Shown: positions 1 to 14,900, counted from the first letter of the stretch. The stretch: DNA of 64,000 nucleotides from Chitinimonas_A lacunae (GCF_042650885.1 NZ_JBHSBU010000001.1:1240001-1304000); one strand, 5' to 3'. The notes: a model not told the origin generated them from the letters alone. Program-made: numbers and translations.

Positions 1-2900
1 CAAAGTTGAGGAACAGACGCGAATAGTTCTGTCTCTCCAACTCCCCGGCGCTGTTGTACTGGTAATCGTAAGTCCCCCCACCCAGATCGGTGTGGTGGCT
101 TAGCTGACCGGTCGCCGCGTTGTAGATCCAGCGCAGCGAAGCATCGGAAATTCGCGCCCCCTCTTGCACCCAACTGGTGGTGGCAGATGTTTTGTTGCCG
201 CGCATATCGTAGGTCTGCTCACGCCGGAAGCCGCGCTTGAATATCCCCCCGTCGCGCTCAGCCGATTCGGTGGCGGTGACTCGACCCAGCGAGTCGTATT
301 CGGTCAGTTGCAGTTGCTGCTTGTCGTCTGGTGCCCGTGCGTAGTCGCGGGCCGACTCATAACTGTAGATCTGCCGAGTTTCCCGGATCTTGCGTCCCAG
401 TTGATCGTAGACATAACCCGTTTCTTCCAGGCGTTGTTTACCGATCAATGCGCCTTCTACCAGCTCCCGGACTTCCGCACCGATACGCTGGATCGTCTTG
501 ACTCGATCCAGTGCGTCGTAGGTATAGGCAAACGGCGACTCCGCAAAAACGCCTGTACCCGAGAAATGGCGCTGCTGTCTCACTCGGCCGTAACTGTCGT
601 ACTGGGTCTCGCTGAGATAGCTCCGGCCACCCAGCTCATTGACCACATACTCCCCGGTCTGGCGACCGAAATCGTCGTACTCGTAATGGCGGACCTGCTG
701 TTTGCCGTCACGCTTGGCTTGCAGATCGCCGTACTGGTTGTAGCCATAGCGCCGCTTGATGGCCTGACGCGACACTTTGCCATCCTGGCCGACCACTACC
801 GTCTCGGGCAGGGTTTCTTCGACAACCCGGTTATGGCTGTCGTAGCGCCATTGGTAGGTGGCGCCGTTGGCGTCCGTCGCACTCAGGCGATTGCCCCAGC
901 GGTCATAGACCACCGAGCTGACCACTTGAAGCGTCTCCTGGGTCGTCCGGTCCTTGAAGGAAGGATTGAATTGCTTCACCGCCCGGCCAAGCCGGTCATA
1001 GACGGTGAAATAGCGACGGTAGTCGGCGTTGGCGGCAGCCGGGACCCGGCCGGCGCTGTCGGCGTCGAACAATAGATTGAGCAGCGAAGCCTGCTCAGTC
1101 ACCTTTCCAGTCGGACTGACCACCCGGGCCGTTTCCCGGCCTTCGATATCGTAGGCATAGCGGGTGGCGACTCCCCCTTCGTTGCGGTAGATCAGCCGGC
1201 CGGCATTGTCATAGGCGTATTGGCCAGTCAGCTCTGCCGACATGGTGGTGCCCTGGATAGCGACCGGACGGATAAAGCGCCGAGTGATCTCGCCAAAGGC
1301 GTTGTACTCAACCTGGGTTTCCGTATGACCAGTCGAGTCCTTGCCACCCACCCGTTCCCTGGTGGTCACTTGGCGACCGATCCGGTCATAGGTGAACCGT
1401 TTGACGGCGTTATTGCGGATTTTCCGGGTCTCGAGCGACTGATTGTCAGCGAAGGTCTCGACCTCGTTGGACTGCCACTCCAGCAGTGTTCGACCGAAAG
1501 CGTCATAGCGCCATTCGCTGTGCGACAGTTGCTGCCGGCTATACCGTCCCTGGTAGACACGGGCCGACAGGGTACGGCCGGCCGCGTCGAACGAGCGGAT
1601 TTCGACCCTGTCCTCGCTATCCTGCGAGAAAGCAGTATCTGCGGTACAAATTAACCAATTATTATATGCAATGCTCTCTGCCTTGAGGCCATTTGGCATA
1701 TTTCTGTAATCAAGGCTGAAACCTCCGGCCAGGTTGTTCAACTGCCGGGTTCGTACCGCATTGCCGAACACATCGTAGTCAATCTTGCTGACCCGGTAGT
1801 CGCTGCGCTTATAGCCTTCGGACATGGAGCCATTGGTAGCCTGTGCCGCTCCGATCTTGCGGCCCGTCTCGTCGTAGAACTCGAACGACTGGTTGCCACG
1901 ACCATCCGTACTGGACACGCGGTTGCCAGCCTGGTCGTAGCCATGACGCTGGCTGCTCTCGCGATTGAGTACCTGACCGTTGACATCCAGAGTGGCGACC
2001 AGCTCGGTTTCCTCGATCAGATTGCCCCGTCGGTCGTAGTCGTAGCGCTTGACCCGTTTCTGACCGGTCGAGTCCTGGGCGGAGCTCGTCAACTTCTGCT
2101 CAAGGCTGTCGCACAGCGCCTCGAATTTGGCGTTCTCATCGAACACGATGGTCAGTGCCGTCGCGTACTGGACCTCTTCCTTGACCTGACCGAAGGCGTT
2201 ATAGCGCCAACGGGTCAGATAGCCGGCCGGGTCGATCTGGCCGACCTTGCGTCCGAGGCTGTCGTAATAGAAATAGGTGGTCGAGGGGAAATGACCACCG
2301 GTCACCTGCTGGCGGACCATCCGGCCATGGGCATCGTAGTGCAGAGTGGTGATCTTGCTGCCGATCTGCAAACGAACCTGACCATTGGCATCGACCTCGA
2401 AATTCTCGCTCTGCGGCTCGATGGTCTGCTGTAGCCGGCCGCGTACATCGTAGCGGTATTCGATCCGGCGCTGATCGGTCGGCAACTGGCTCCTGGCCCA
2501 GCCCTCCAGGCTAGCGAGCGACGGATCGGCCCGTCTCTTGGCATCCTGTCCACCATGCCAACGGTTGGCGTAGCGGATCAGCTCGGTGCGATTGCCGAAG
2601 GTGTCGTAGTCGTATTGGATGACATAGCCTTCGGCATCGATATCAAAACGCAGCCGATGGGCACTGTCGTAAGCCTTGTAGCTCCAGTTGCCCTCGACAT
2701 CGCGGTAGGCCACGGCATTGCCGACGGCGTCGTAGTAGGTATCGCTGTGCGGGACCAGCTCGGCGCGGCCGAAATCCGCCATGCCAAGCTCGCGGCCGTT
2801 GAAGGCGTTATCGTCCACTTCCAACTGCGCATTGGCCGCCCCGTTGCTAGCCAGCGCCCGCCAGGCTTCGGCCCCGGCCGGCAATCCAGCGACGCTGTTG
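1..2900 (-). repeat. Distal YD-repeat region of the giant protein
   Basis: YD repeats resume after the central array (YDYDTFGNR, YRYDVRGRL, YDYDRRGNL, YEYDDFGRQ) and continue to the window edge. A short AT-rich patch at about 1,630-1,700 stays in frame, so I see no break there. Confidence 0.85.
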
Positions 2901-5900
2901 GCCAGCTCGGTCAGGCTCGATGAACGGCTGATGACCTGGCCCAGATCATTGCGCGCCTGACCATCGGCCAGTCGGGTCAGCATCACGCCGTTCACGCTGA
3001 CCCTGGCTCCTGCCCGCTCGCCGGTCCACAGATCGGAGAAGCTGCGTTGCAGCAGGGCTCGGACGTTGTTGCCGCTGTCCTTCACCGAGTTGAGGGAGTC
3101 GGAGATGGTGGTTCGGCCATCCTTATCCAGGGCAAAAGCGCCCTGGCCTTCCCAGTGCTGCACCAGTTCGGGCGCTACCCGGGCCACTTCGGACAGGGGC
3201 ATATCGCGCCGGAAGGTGAAGCGGCCCTGGTCTTTCGTCCGCTCATAGCCCAGCAGGCCACCACCCAGACGGGTCAGCTTGCCAAAGGGCAGCTCCAGCG
3301 TTTCACCTGGCAGGGAGCCCTGCCAATAGGCGTCGAGCATCAAGCCGACCGCACTGTCGCCCTGCTTGACCACATCGAGACGCAGCTCGCCACCAAAGAA
3401 GCGCGTCCATAGCGCCTCCAGGGCCGGCTCCTTACTGCTGGCAGCAGCCAGCCACTTGAGCAGTTCCTCGTCGCTGACCTTCCAGCTCTCCACACCCGCC
3501 GCCTTGGGACGGTCCAGCACCACGCTGCGCGGCGGCTCACCCTCGGTGATGAAGGTGACCTGGTTGAGACCGGTACGCTTGAACGAACCGAACCCGGCGA
3601 AATCGAGCTGTTCGCCGATGACGGGATGATCCCAGTAATCACGCCAGCTCTTCAGCATCGACTCGGCACGACCGGTTCCGATCTTGACCTCACGCCAGCC
3701 GGCAAAACCAAACGACTGCGACCAGGCGCGGTTCAATTCGACGCTGTCGGCTGCCGCCCGGGCCAGTTCCTGCCGCAGTGCTTCGCCGCTGACGCCCTTG
3801 GTGTGCTGCAACTGGATCTTGTGGCCGACCCTGTCCTCATAGACCACCCCCAGCTGGCCCTCTGGCGTAACCGCCCGCACAAAGCGGCCGCCCGAGTCGG
3901 CATGCTCGTACACCTCGCCCACCATCGACTGGCTGAGATATTGATCGAGGAAGGTCTGCAGTTGGCCGCGCGCGGCCGGGTTGCCGCCGAAACCCAGGGT
4001 CGATTCGACCTTGAAGCCATAATCACGCCCCAAGGCGTGGGCGATCGAAGCGTGTTGCAGGGCCAGCTCGCTGAAGCGGGTTTGGCGGTCGAATACCACC
4101 GATACCGACTGGCCATTGATCGCAGCGCTATAGGTCGCCGTACCGTTCTCGTTGCGGCGGATCACCCCATCAAGCAAGTGGATCGTCTCGCCCGCCTGCG
4201 GGCCTTTCCAATAGCTTCGCAAAGCCGCATCGGCTGCCGCTGGATCGCGCTGTGCCGGTGCAATGACGCTGCTGCTGTCACGGACCGAGAAGCCCGATAC
4301 GCCGCGCCACCAACGGCCGAAGTCTCGGTTGCTGAGCGCCAGCTCAGTCAGGTAGTGCTGGAGTTGTTCTGCGGTAGCCCCGGCGTCGTAGCGCAGCAGC
4401 GTGCTGCGCTGATTGATATCGATAAACTCCGCCTGCCCCTGGGCCAGGAAGCGGATCTTCATCGCACGGCCCGTCAACGGGTCGAGGATCTCGAGCTTCT
4501 CGCCCTCGCCTGAGTGAACCCAGCCTTCGGGGTTGGTCCAGTAGCGGTCGAACTGCTTCTGGATCGTGGCACGGGCGCCGTCGTCGATCGACGATTGGAA
4601 CGCTGCCTTGAGGAAATCGGCAAACCGCGGGCAAGCCAGCGCCAGCGCCTGATAACCGTCACCGCGCTGGACCGTCGCGCTGCGGCCGGGACCGGTCGGG
4701 TCGCCGCCGAGCGCATCGAAGCGCACGGCGCCGCCGGCCAGCCGGGTCAGCGTTCCGAAGGTCTGGTTGGCAAACTCCAGCCTCAGCGTCTCGCCTTCGA
4801 GCGGGGTGGTGAAATATGCCTCCCACAGCTGGCCCAGTGCCGCTTTCTCCTGCTCGCTGCGGAACACCAGACCCTGGCGCCGATAGCCGTACTGCTCGAT
4901 CAGCTGACGTCCCAACGCCCCGCTGCCGTCGCGAACGGCCAAAGCGCTCAGATCCTCGTTGCGACTGACCCGCCATTCGCCGGCAGCGGTCTTGAACTGG
5001 GCCGAACCATCGCCATTACGGCGCCAGGTACCGCCAAAGACCGCGACCTGTTCGCCATCGGCCGTACCTTGCCAATAGATCTGCCAGGCGGCTTCAAGAT
5101 CGGCCACCTGTTTAGCACTGACCCCGACCCAGTCGCGTCTGACGCTGACCCGGTAGTCGTATTCGCGCTCCAATGCCGCCTTCAGGCTGGCACTCTTGGC
5201 GATCCAGCTGGCAAAGTCAGGTTCGCGGCTGACTTGGACCACCTCGCCGCTGCCGCTGCGATATTCCGCCCGGCCTTCGCCGGTACGTACCAGGGTGCCA
5301 CCGAGCGCCTTGGACTGCTCGCCCGCCATGCCGCCCTTCCAGTAGTCGCTCCAGAACTTCTCCAGCGCGCCCTGACCCGCTCCGGCATTGCCCTGCGGCG
5401 GCGGCACGAAGCTGTAGCGCTCGCGCAGCGCCTGAGCCAGTTCCTGATTGGCGCGGGCCAGCGTGGCCAGATCGGCATCGCGGCTGACCCGCAGATTGCC
5501 GCTGGCACTGCTGTAGGTGGCACTGCCATCGGCATTGCGTGTCCAGGTCCCGTTGAGCCAGGACTGGGTTTCGCCGCTCTGACGCCCGGCCCAGTAACGT
5601 TCCCAGAAGCCCTTGAGTCCGGCCAGATCGCCCTGTCTGACTGCGCCGATGCCATTGACGCTGCTGAAGCCATAGCGCTGCTGCAGCGCCTGAGCCAGCT
5701 CCTTGTTGGCGCGCGCCGAGGCCGCCAGATCGGCATCGCGGCTGAGTCGCAGACTGCCGCTGGCGCTGCGGTAGGTCGCGCTGCCGTCGGCATTGCGCGT
5801 CCAGCTGCCACCCAGCCACTCCAGCTGGTCGCCGGCGAAGCGACCAGTGAGATAACCATCGATCAGCGCTTGCAGCTCGGCCTCCTGGCCACGCGCCACC

Positions 5901-8900
5901 ACCCCACGACCGTTCTCGACCACCAGGCCAAAGCTCTGCTTCCAGGCCTGCGCCAGGCTCGAATTGCTCATGGCCAGCGCCAACAGGTCGCTGTCGCGCC
6001 GCACGGCGATACTGCCCTGTGCCGTCTGGAAACTGGCGCTGCCGTCGGCATGACGGGTCAGCGTGCCGCCGTAGACCGATAGCGTTTCTTCGGGTATCCG
6101 ACCCGACCAATAGGCGCTCAATGCTGCCTGCAACTCGGCCTCGCGACCGCGTTCGACCAGCCGCAGCACCATGCCGGCCTTGAAGCCGTAGCCGTCGGCC
6201 CAGGCCTGGGCCAGTCGTGCCGACTGCACCGCCAGACCGGCCTTGTTATGGCTGGCCACCATGTCGAGGGTGCCGGCCGGATGGGTGTAACGGGCACTGC
6301 CATTGGACTGGCGGGTCAGCGTGCCCCCCCACATGGCAATGGTTTCGCCAGCCACCGAGCCGCTGAAATAACGGCTCAGGAAGCTGCGCAGCGCTTCTTC
6401 ACCGCTGCTGTCGATGACCTTCTGATCGGTGCTGATGCGATAGCCGAACTCGCTGGCCCACTGACCGAATAGTTTGGGATTGGCCAGATAAAGCGCCGAG
6501 AACGAAGCACTGCGGTCAAAGCGGACTGCGCCCGCTGCGCCACTGAAGGTGGCGCTGCCGTCGGCATGCCGGGTGATCTTGCCGTCGAACAGCGTCAACG
6601 GCTCCTCGGCCACGCTGCCGAGCCAATATTGGTCCCAATCACGCCGGAACGCACTCTCGTCGATCCAGTTCTCGGTACGGGTAAACGCCGCAGCGATGGC
6701 CCGGTTGGACAGCAGGGTATCGAGGCTGGTGCTGGTCGTGATCGACAGCGTCGAGCCGTCGTTGCCACGGTAGAAGGCACTGCTGGGGCCGGTACGGGTA
6801 ATCTCGCCACCGCGCCAGGCGCCGGACCAGCCAACCGGGATGGTCGACCAGAACAGATTCCAGTCGCTTTGCAAGGTCGCACGATCAAGCACCGGACGGC
6901 TGCGCACATACTGGCGCGAGATTTCCACCGGCAGCTCGCTCAGCCTTGGCAGGTCCATGCCGCGGATCAGCTGGAAAGTGGTGCCCCCGAAGACGAAATC
7001 CGCCGTGCCAAAGCCGGTACGGATCACCGTACCACCCCACAGGCTCTCGCTCTTCTTCAGTACCGGACCGTTGAAATAGTTGTCCCAATGCTGCTGCAAT
7101 TCGGCCTGACGACCGGGCACGACCACGCTCTGCGGCGTGCCGAGCTTAAAGCGCTGGGTCTCGAAATAGGCCGCCAGTGCCGGATGGGCGCGCGCCACAT
7201 CGGCCACGCTCATCCCCCCATTGAGCACCACCGAACTGCCGTTGGCTGCCAGATAGGTAGCCGTGCCATCGGCATTGCGCACCAGCTTGCCGCCAGCCCA
7301 GTCAAGGGTTTCCCCGGCAAAGCGACCGCGGAAATAGGCGTTCCAGTCGGCATCGAGCCGCGCCAGATCGCCCGGCGCCACCACCTCGATCTGCGACTCC
7401 ATCCGGTAGCCATACTGACGCGAGAAGGCAACCGCAAGACCGGTATGGGCCTTGGCAATCGTCTCAAGGCTCATCTCGCGCCGGAGCACCGTGGTGCCGC
7501 CGAACACATTGCTGCGGTACAGCGCGCTGCCGTCGGCCTGCCGGGTCAGGGTGCCTTCGGCCCAGTTCAGGGTTTCGCCGGGCTGGGCCGTATCGAAATA
7601 ACTCTGCCATTGCCGCCGCAGTGCCTCGATATCGCCCTGCTTGACCTGCGGCCGCTCGCCGATCACAAAGCCCTGCTTGGCGAATTCCTGGGCCAGCTCA
7701 GGATGGAGCAAGGCCACCTGTTCAACATTCATGCCACGGCGCAGCACGGCTGTATTGCCGTCTGTGCCGATATAGCGAATCGTCCCGTCCTCATGACGCA
7801 CCAGCCGGCCCGGGCCGAAGCTGCGCGATTCGCCGCTGACCGCCCGGTCGAAATAGCTGTGCCAATCAGCCAGCATTGCCGCCTCGTCACCCATCACGAA
7901 ACCGAAGGCTTCAAAGCCCTTGGCAATCTCGGGATGCAGACGGGCCATGGCCTCCAGCGACATGCCGGCACGCAGCGCTATGCGCTGGCCATCACTGGCC
8001 AGATAGTTGGCCGAGCCATCGGCCTGACGGACCAGATGACCCTGCGACCAGGCCAGTCGCTCGCCCGGCATGGCCGTGTCAAAGCGCGCCAGCCAGTCGG
8101 TGCGCATCCGTTCGAGATCGGCTGCGCTGGCAATCGGCCCGGCCTGGAAACCCTGCCGCAGGAATTCGGCCTCGATCTGCGGATGCAGCTTGGCCATCTG
8201 CGCCAGGCTCATTTCGCGGCTCAACCGGACCCGCTCGCCGTTGCCGGCCACGAACTCGGCCTCGCCGGCATTGCCTCGGACCAAGACCCCACCGGCCCAC
8301 TCAAGCCGTTCCCCAAGCACCGCCTGATCGAAGAAAGTCTGCCAATGGGCCTTGAGGTCGGCCACCCGGCCGGTCTCGTTGACCTGGTCGCCAAGCCGGA
8401 AGCCCAGTGCGGCAAACGCCTCGGTGAAGTTCGGATGGCGCTCGGCGAGCGATTGCAAGCTGGCGGAGCGGTCGAAACTGAATTGGTCACGGCCGCCGAG
8501 CACATAGGTGATGCGACCGTCGGCTTCGCGCCGCAATTGACCTTTGGCCCAATCCCAGGTCGCCCCGACCTGCGGCCGGTCAAACAGTGCCTGCCAGGCT
8601 GCCTGGGCGCGGTTGTCTCCGTCGCGCGGCAGATACGGCTTGACCTCGACGCCCGGTGCCTTGGCCAATTCGGCCGCGATATCGGCATGGAGCGCCGCGG
8701 CATCGACCAGGGACATATCGCGGCTCAGCGCGATTTCCTCGGTCTTGCCGCTCGCCTTGTTCTGGAACACATACTTGGCGCTATTGGGTCCGGTGCGCAC
8801 CAAACTGCCCTGTGCCCAAGCCCGGCTCTCATTGACCACCAGCCCGGCGAAATAGCCCTGCCAGACTGCTGCCAGCGTGGCGGCCTGATCACCCGGCGTG

Positions 8901-11900
8901 ACCACTCGATCGGCGCCGAACTTGACCCCAAGTTCGGTGAAGAAGCGCTTCAGTTCAGGCGAGCGCTCCGCCACCTCATCGATGCTCAAGCCCTCGAACA
9001 GCTCGACGGCCTGGCTCGGATTGGCCGTCGGGATATAGGTCGCGACCCCACGCAGCCGGGTTTCGAGCTTGCCCGAAGGCGAGGGATAGGCGATCTCGCG
9101 CGCCGGCTCGCGGCGCAGGATACCCTGGTAGAACGGCACTTCAGTACCGGGCAGGGTCCGCTGCCACAGCGCTTCCCAGGTCTTCTGCATCTGGCCGAGA
9201 TCGACCGTTCGTACCGGCGTGCCGAGCTGGAAACCCTGGGCGACAAAGGCTTGGCGGATATCGGGGTGGAGATTGACCACCTGTTCGAGCGGATCGTTAT
9301 CGGCAATCCGCACCTCGCGGCCATCGGCGCCGATATAGGTGGCCAGATGCACGCCTTCGCGGCGCAACTGGCCGCCGGCCCATTGCCAGGTTTCACCGAT
9401 CAGCCCCTGTCCCCAGTAGTCGCGCCAGAACGGCTCGAGCCGGGTGATATTGCCCTCCGTCACCTTGGTGGCAGGCTCGCCGATGCTCAGTCCCGGCGCC
9501 AGCGACTTCAACCAGTCGCGGATATCGGGATGAAGACTTGCCAACGTTTCGAGCGCCATATCGCGCCGCACGGTATAGATCCGCCCGTCGGCAGTGGTAA
9601 AGGCAGCGAGGTCCGGGCCATAGCGGCGCAAAGTGCGCTGCTGGCCCAGATCGAAGGTTTCGCCGTAGACCGGCCCGGCCCAGTAGGCTTCCCAGATCGC
9701 CTGCAGCGCCTGCAAGCGACGCTCGTCAGCAACGCGGTACTTGAATTCGAATTCGTACTGGAAGGCGCGGAACAGCTCGATCAGTCCCGGATGCTCGCGC
9801 AGCCGCTCGGCGATCTGCTGATCGAGCTGGCCCTTGGCCGGGTCGAGCATCTCGCGCCGCAGCACCACCTCGACCCCGACCTCGTCGCGGAAACGGGCGC
9901 TGCCGTCGGCCTGGCGCAACAGCCGCCCCTTACCGAGCGCAATCCACTCGCCGGGCACGCTATGGTTCCAATAGTCGTTCCAGGTGGCGATCAGCTTGGT
10001 GCGGTCTTCCGCGTTCCTGAACAGCAGCTCGGCCGAGAACTGATAGCCGTGCGCCTCCATCTCGGCGCGGATATTGGGATGGCTCTTGGCGGTCTGCGCC
10101 AGCGTCATGCCGGCGTCGAGCCAGCGGGCGTCGCGCGGGGTCTCGCCGCGGGCAAGGTAGAGCGCCCGGCCATCCACCTGCCGGGTCAGGGTGCCCTGGG
10201 CCCAGCTCAGGGTTTCGCCGGGCTGGGCGCTGTTCCAGAAGCTGTCCCAGCGGGTCTTGAAGGCATCCGCCCGGCCCGCATCGACGATCCGGACGTAGTC
10301 GTCCGTATCGACCGTCATCAGACCGGCGGCAACCACCGCGTCGCGCAGCTTGGGCAGCTTGCGCAGCAATTCGTCCACCGACATGCCGCGCTGGACTTTC
10401 ACCCCATCGATTGTGGCATGGTGGGCATCGTCGAAACGCACCTGGAGTTCCAGCCGGCCGCCGCTGTGCAGCAGCTGGCCGATATCCCAGGTCATGGTTT
10501 CGTTGGGGACGATACCGCTCCAGAACTGATCCCACTGCCTGCGGAAGACGGCTTGCAGCTGGGTTGGCTGCTCCAGCATGGTCTGGCGGCCACTGGCGTC
10601 GTAGGCAAAGCGGGTGACGCGGGCGTTGTGCCAGGCGAAATTGTCCGTGCCAAACCCTGCATCGCGCGTCCGCATCTGACCAACACCACCTTCCCAGCGC
10701 TCGATCAGATTGCCGTTGGCGTCGTACACCATCTTGGTCGCGACATTGACGTGCTGGCTCACGCTGTTGATGTCGGCGCCGTCGTTGAGGCGGGATACCT
10801 GAGGAGAGACCTCCAGAATCTGCCGGCCCGCCCGGTCATAGTCGTATTCGGTACGACCATCGAGCTTATTGACGTAGCTGATCTTGCGGCCCAGAGCGTC
10901 ATAGCTGTACTTCTCGACCGAACCGTCCGGGTCCGTCACCCGCTCAAGCCGACCGGCCTGATCGTAGCGATACTGGGTGATTCGATCCTTGCGCAGATTC
11001 AGCGCCAACTCGTCATCCGAGCCACGGCTCCACAGGACACTTTGCAGCTGCGCCTGTGCCGCCATCAGACTGGCATCCCGGACCAGCAGCGGCATCTGTT
11101 GCTCGGGCACCAGTTTCAGGCCATAGCGGGCCCGGGGCTCGTTGAGCAGCCAATCGCGCAGTTGCGGGTGCAGCGAAGCCAGATGGATCGGGTCATAGGA
11201 CTTGGCCCGCTCAACGATGATGCGGCTCGCCGGCTGACCGACGATAAAGGTGGCGGCATCGGCTGTCGTACGGTGCAGACGACCGCCGGCCCAGCTCAGT
11301 TCACTGCCGACCGGCTGCCTGTTCCAGAACTGGGCCAGCAGCAGACGCAATTCGGTCAAGGCTGCCCCCTGGCCCGGCCGGGTCAGTTGCGCCGGGCTAC
11401 GCAGCGGCAGGCTGGCCGACTCCAGCTCCGACAGAAAACGCACGCCGAACTGGGTTTGCAACCATCCGGCCAGCCATGGTGCTTCGTCCACCATTTCCTG
11501 TAGCGGCGTATCCCTGAACATCAAGGTCCGCTGACCCTCTGGCCCCAGCAGGATGACCGCATCACGGTCGACCTGGATTAGCTGGGCGCCAGGCAACCCC
11601 GTCAGCGGCAGCGCCACTGCGTCCTTCTCGCTGATGCCGACCTTCTCCGTGACCGTCTTCACCCGGCCAAGCGCGTCATACTCGGTCCGTTTGACCCGGC
11701 CCTGGTTATCGACCTCGGCAATCCGGCGGCCGAGCGCATCGTAGCGATACAGCGTCTCGATCGACTCGCCGACTACCTTGCGCTCACCGGTCTGATCCTC
11801 AGTCAGCGCCACCGCGCTGACCCGGACCACCCGACCTGCCTGATCGTAGCGGGTACGGGTCTCGTAGATGGCCCGCTCGCGCAGCTGACCGGCCACGCGC

Positions 11901-14900
11901 TCCTTATCGACCCGATAGACCGGCCGGTTGAGCGCGTCATAGACATAGTCGACGATCCGGTCCTGTAGCGACTCCTGCGGCACGATCTCGCCCATTACGC
12001 CAGTGAGCTTGTTGGCGTAACGGGTTTCGCGCAGCACATTGCCGTTGTCGTCGTGGAGATAGCCGATCAGGGCGCCGCTGGGATCAAGGCTCCAGCGCAG
12101 ACGCCCGTCATCGTCGTAGAACAGGCGGGTCCGCTCGGCCTGGCTGGCGTCGAGCAGGCTGCTGACCTTGAGGGCACTGGGAACGGGTTCGTGCAGGGCA
12201 GTGCGGGAGGCATCGAAGCGCAGCTCGGGATAGGGCTTCAGATAGCGGCGCTTTTCACTGACCCGGCCGGCCAGATCGTAGACGCTCTCCTCGACCTCAC
12301 CGGCGCCGTTGACGGTAATGGTGACGCGTCCCTGGCCATCGCGGTAATAGGTCGTGAAATGGCCGTTGGGGTCGCGCTTGGCGACTGCATTGCCGGCGCC
12401 ATCGAAGAAGTACAGCGTCTCCAGCGCCAGGCCATCGGGGTCGACCACCTCACGGTAGCGTCGTCCGGCATCGTCATAGTCATAGCGGGTCTTGCTGTAT
12501 TCGCGCAGTGGCCGGCCGCTGGCATCGAAGCCCTGCTCCACCGTCAACAGATTGCCGCGCGGATCGTAGTGGTAGCGGGTCTCCAGATGGAGCGCCGACC
12601 CGGCCGCTTTGCCGGGTTCGACCGGATCGATCACCACCCGCCATTTGCGGCCATCGCGGCTGTACTCGGTCAGCGTGACCAGATTGTCCGGGCCGGTTTC
12701 GCGGAACAGGCGACCCTGGCCATCCCACTGGTAGTGGGTGGTCAGTCGCTGGCCGTCGGGATCGACAATCTGGGTCTGCCGCCGATTGGCCGCGTCGTAC
12801 AGGTATTCGATCTTGACGCCGCGCTCGTCGATGCTCCAGTGCAGATTCCCCAGTCGGTCGTAGCGGCTCTCCGACACCACGCTACCGTCGGGTCGCACCA
12901 CCGCTTGCAGGCGCCCGGCCGCATCGTAGCGATAGTGGGTACTGCCGCCCTGGCCATCGATGGTGTATTCGGTATCGCCAAAGGCATTTTTCTTGATGGT
13001 GGTTGCAATGCCGCCGGCCGACAGCATGGTGACGGCCCGGGTGGCATCGTTATAGCGATAGCTGACCGTCGTCTGACGGCCGCCTTCCAGGGTATCGGTC
13101 TGGGTCAGCACCCGATCGAAGGCATCGAAGCTGGTACTGCGGCGCGACAGCACCTGCCCCAGGGCGCCGGTCTCGACCTGCACCACCCGGCCCAGCCGGT
13201 CGTATTGCTGGCTGACTTCCTGCAAGCCGCCGTATTGGCCGGTCACACCGCTCTGGCTGCCGGTCGCCACCTTGAGCGTCCGGCCGAACACATCGACCTC
13301 GGTCTTGCTGTAGACCCCGCCGCTCAGCCGCTCGGTGACGGTCCCGCGCCGGTCGCGGCTGAAGATATGCTCGCCCAGTACCTCCTGGTCCTGTAGCCCG
13401 ATGCGGTCATAGCGCTGGTACAGCTCACCGAAGGCGTTGTAGACAAAGCGCTGGCGCTGGAATGCGGCCGCCGGGCCCGACGACTGCCACACCGTCTCGC
13501 TTTGCAGCAGACCGCGCCGGTTGAAGGTTCGGTCGGTCCGGCTTTCGCTGCCGTCGGCCAGGGCGGCAATCGCCTGGGTCAAGGCAGCATCGGCCCGGCC
13601 ACCGTTCAGCGCCGAGAGATCAGCGAGACGACGGGTATAGCGGATCGTCGCCGCCACATCGCCCTGGGCGGTGTAGCGCAGCTCGCTGACCTCGCCCAGC
13701 GGATTGACGGTGTACTGCAACCGTCCGACCCCGTCGTAGTAATAGAAGGTATGGCGGCCCGACTGATCGGTCAGCCGGGTACGTCGGCCCGCCTCGTCGT
13801 AGCCGTAACGGAGCCCATAGGTATTCCAGACCCGCTCGATCTCGCCCGGCAGCACCGAAGTGCCGGTATCGGTCGACAACAGGGTACGCAGCAGGTCGGC
13901 CCCCTCGCCGCTCAGTTCCTCAACCAGCCGTCCCAGCCTGTCGTAGCGGCTGTAGCTGCTGCGGCGGGCATTGCTGCCGCCCAGTTCGTCGATCTGCACC
14001 AGGGAAGTCAGACGCCCGCCCAGGTCGTAGCCATAGAATTTCTGTAGCGCCGCACCACCTACCGTCTCCCGCTCGCGCTGCACCCGGTTCAGACTGTCGT
14101 AGACGGCAAGCGTCCTACGGTCGGCCCCGTCCAGCTTGCGGGCCTCGATCCAGGCCCACAGCGCCTCGCCCGCTGGCAGCGGCTCGTTGCTGACAGTGGC
14201 CAGACGCCGGGTCTGGGTGCGGTTGCCGACCTCGTCGTACTCGTAAACCGTGATATAGCCCTCGGCATCCCGCTCGGCCGCCAGCAGGCCGCGGCTGTCG
14301 TAACGACGCTGGCTGCTGCGGTCGCGGGCCGGATCGGCGGCCGGACGCAGCGCGTCGAGGCTGGCCGCGTCGGGCTGACTCACCCGATTGGCGTAGGCAA
14401 TGGTCTCAAGCACCCGACCGGCGCCGTCGTAGCGGTATTCGGTCAGCGCGTACTCGGCATCGAGTTCCGCCAGCAGCTTGCCGTCGCCATCGTAGAAGCG
14501 GCGGCTGCGGCGATCGGCCGGATGGGCTGCCGGCGGCGCCAGCTTATGGTCGGGCATATCGAGTATCAGCGCATCGAGCGCCACGGCCTGGGCATGGCGT
14601 ACCGTCTCGAGCAGCCGGCTCGCGCCGTCGTAGCGGTAGACGGTCATGAAGCCGTCGGCGTCGAGCGTCTTGCTCAGCCGGCCAGCATTGTCGTAGATCC
14701 GCCGCTCGACCCGATCCTCGTTGCTGGGCGCCGGCCGGGCGCCGGGTTTGCGCAGATCGACCGCCGCCACTCCTTCGCCCGGTGGGCTCAGATAGCGTTG
14801 CAGCATCTCACCACTCAGCCGATTGACATAGCGCCGTGTCAGCGCCAGTTGGCCATTGCGGTCGTAGCCGAATTCGACCATCGCACCGCTGTCATCGACC

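Noticed and set aside
1630..1700. AT-rich patch in the giant gene, possible frameshift or insertion scar
   Set aside because: Translation through it is continuous and returns to YD-type sequence in the same frame.
6566..11503. Plus-strand open frame of 1,645 codons
   Set aside because: It is the mirror of the giant minus-strand gene. Its product has no domain pattern, while the minus frame gives regular repeats.
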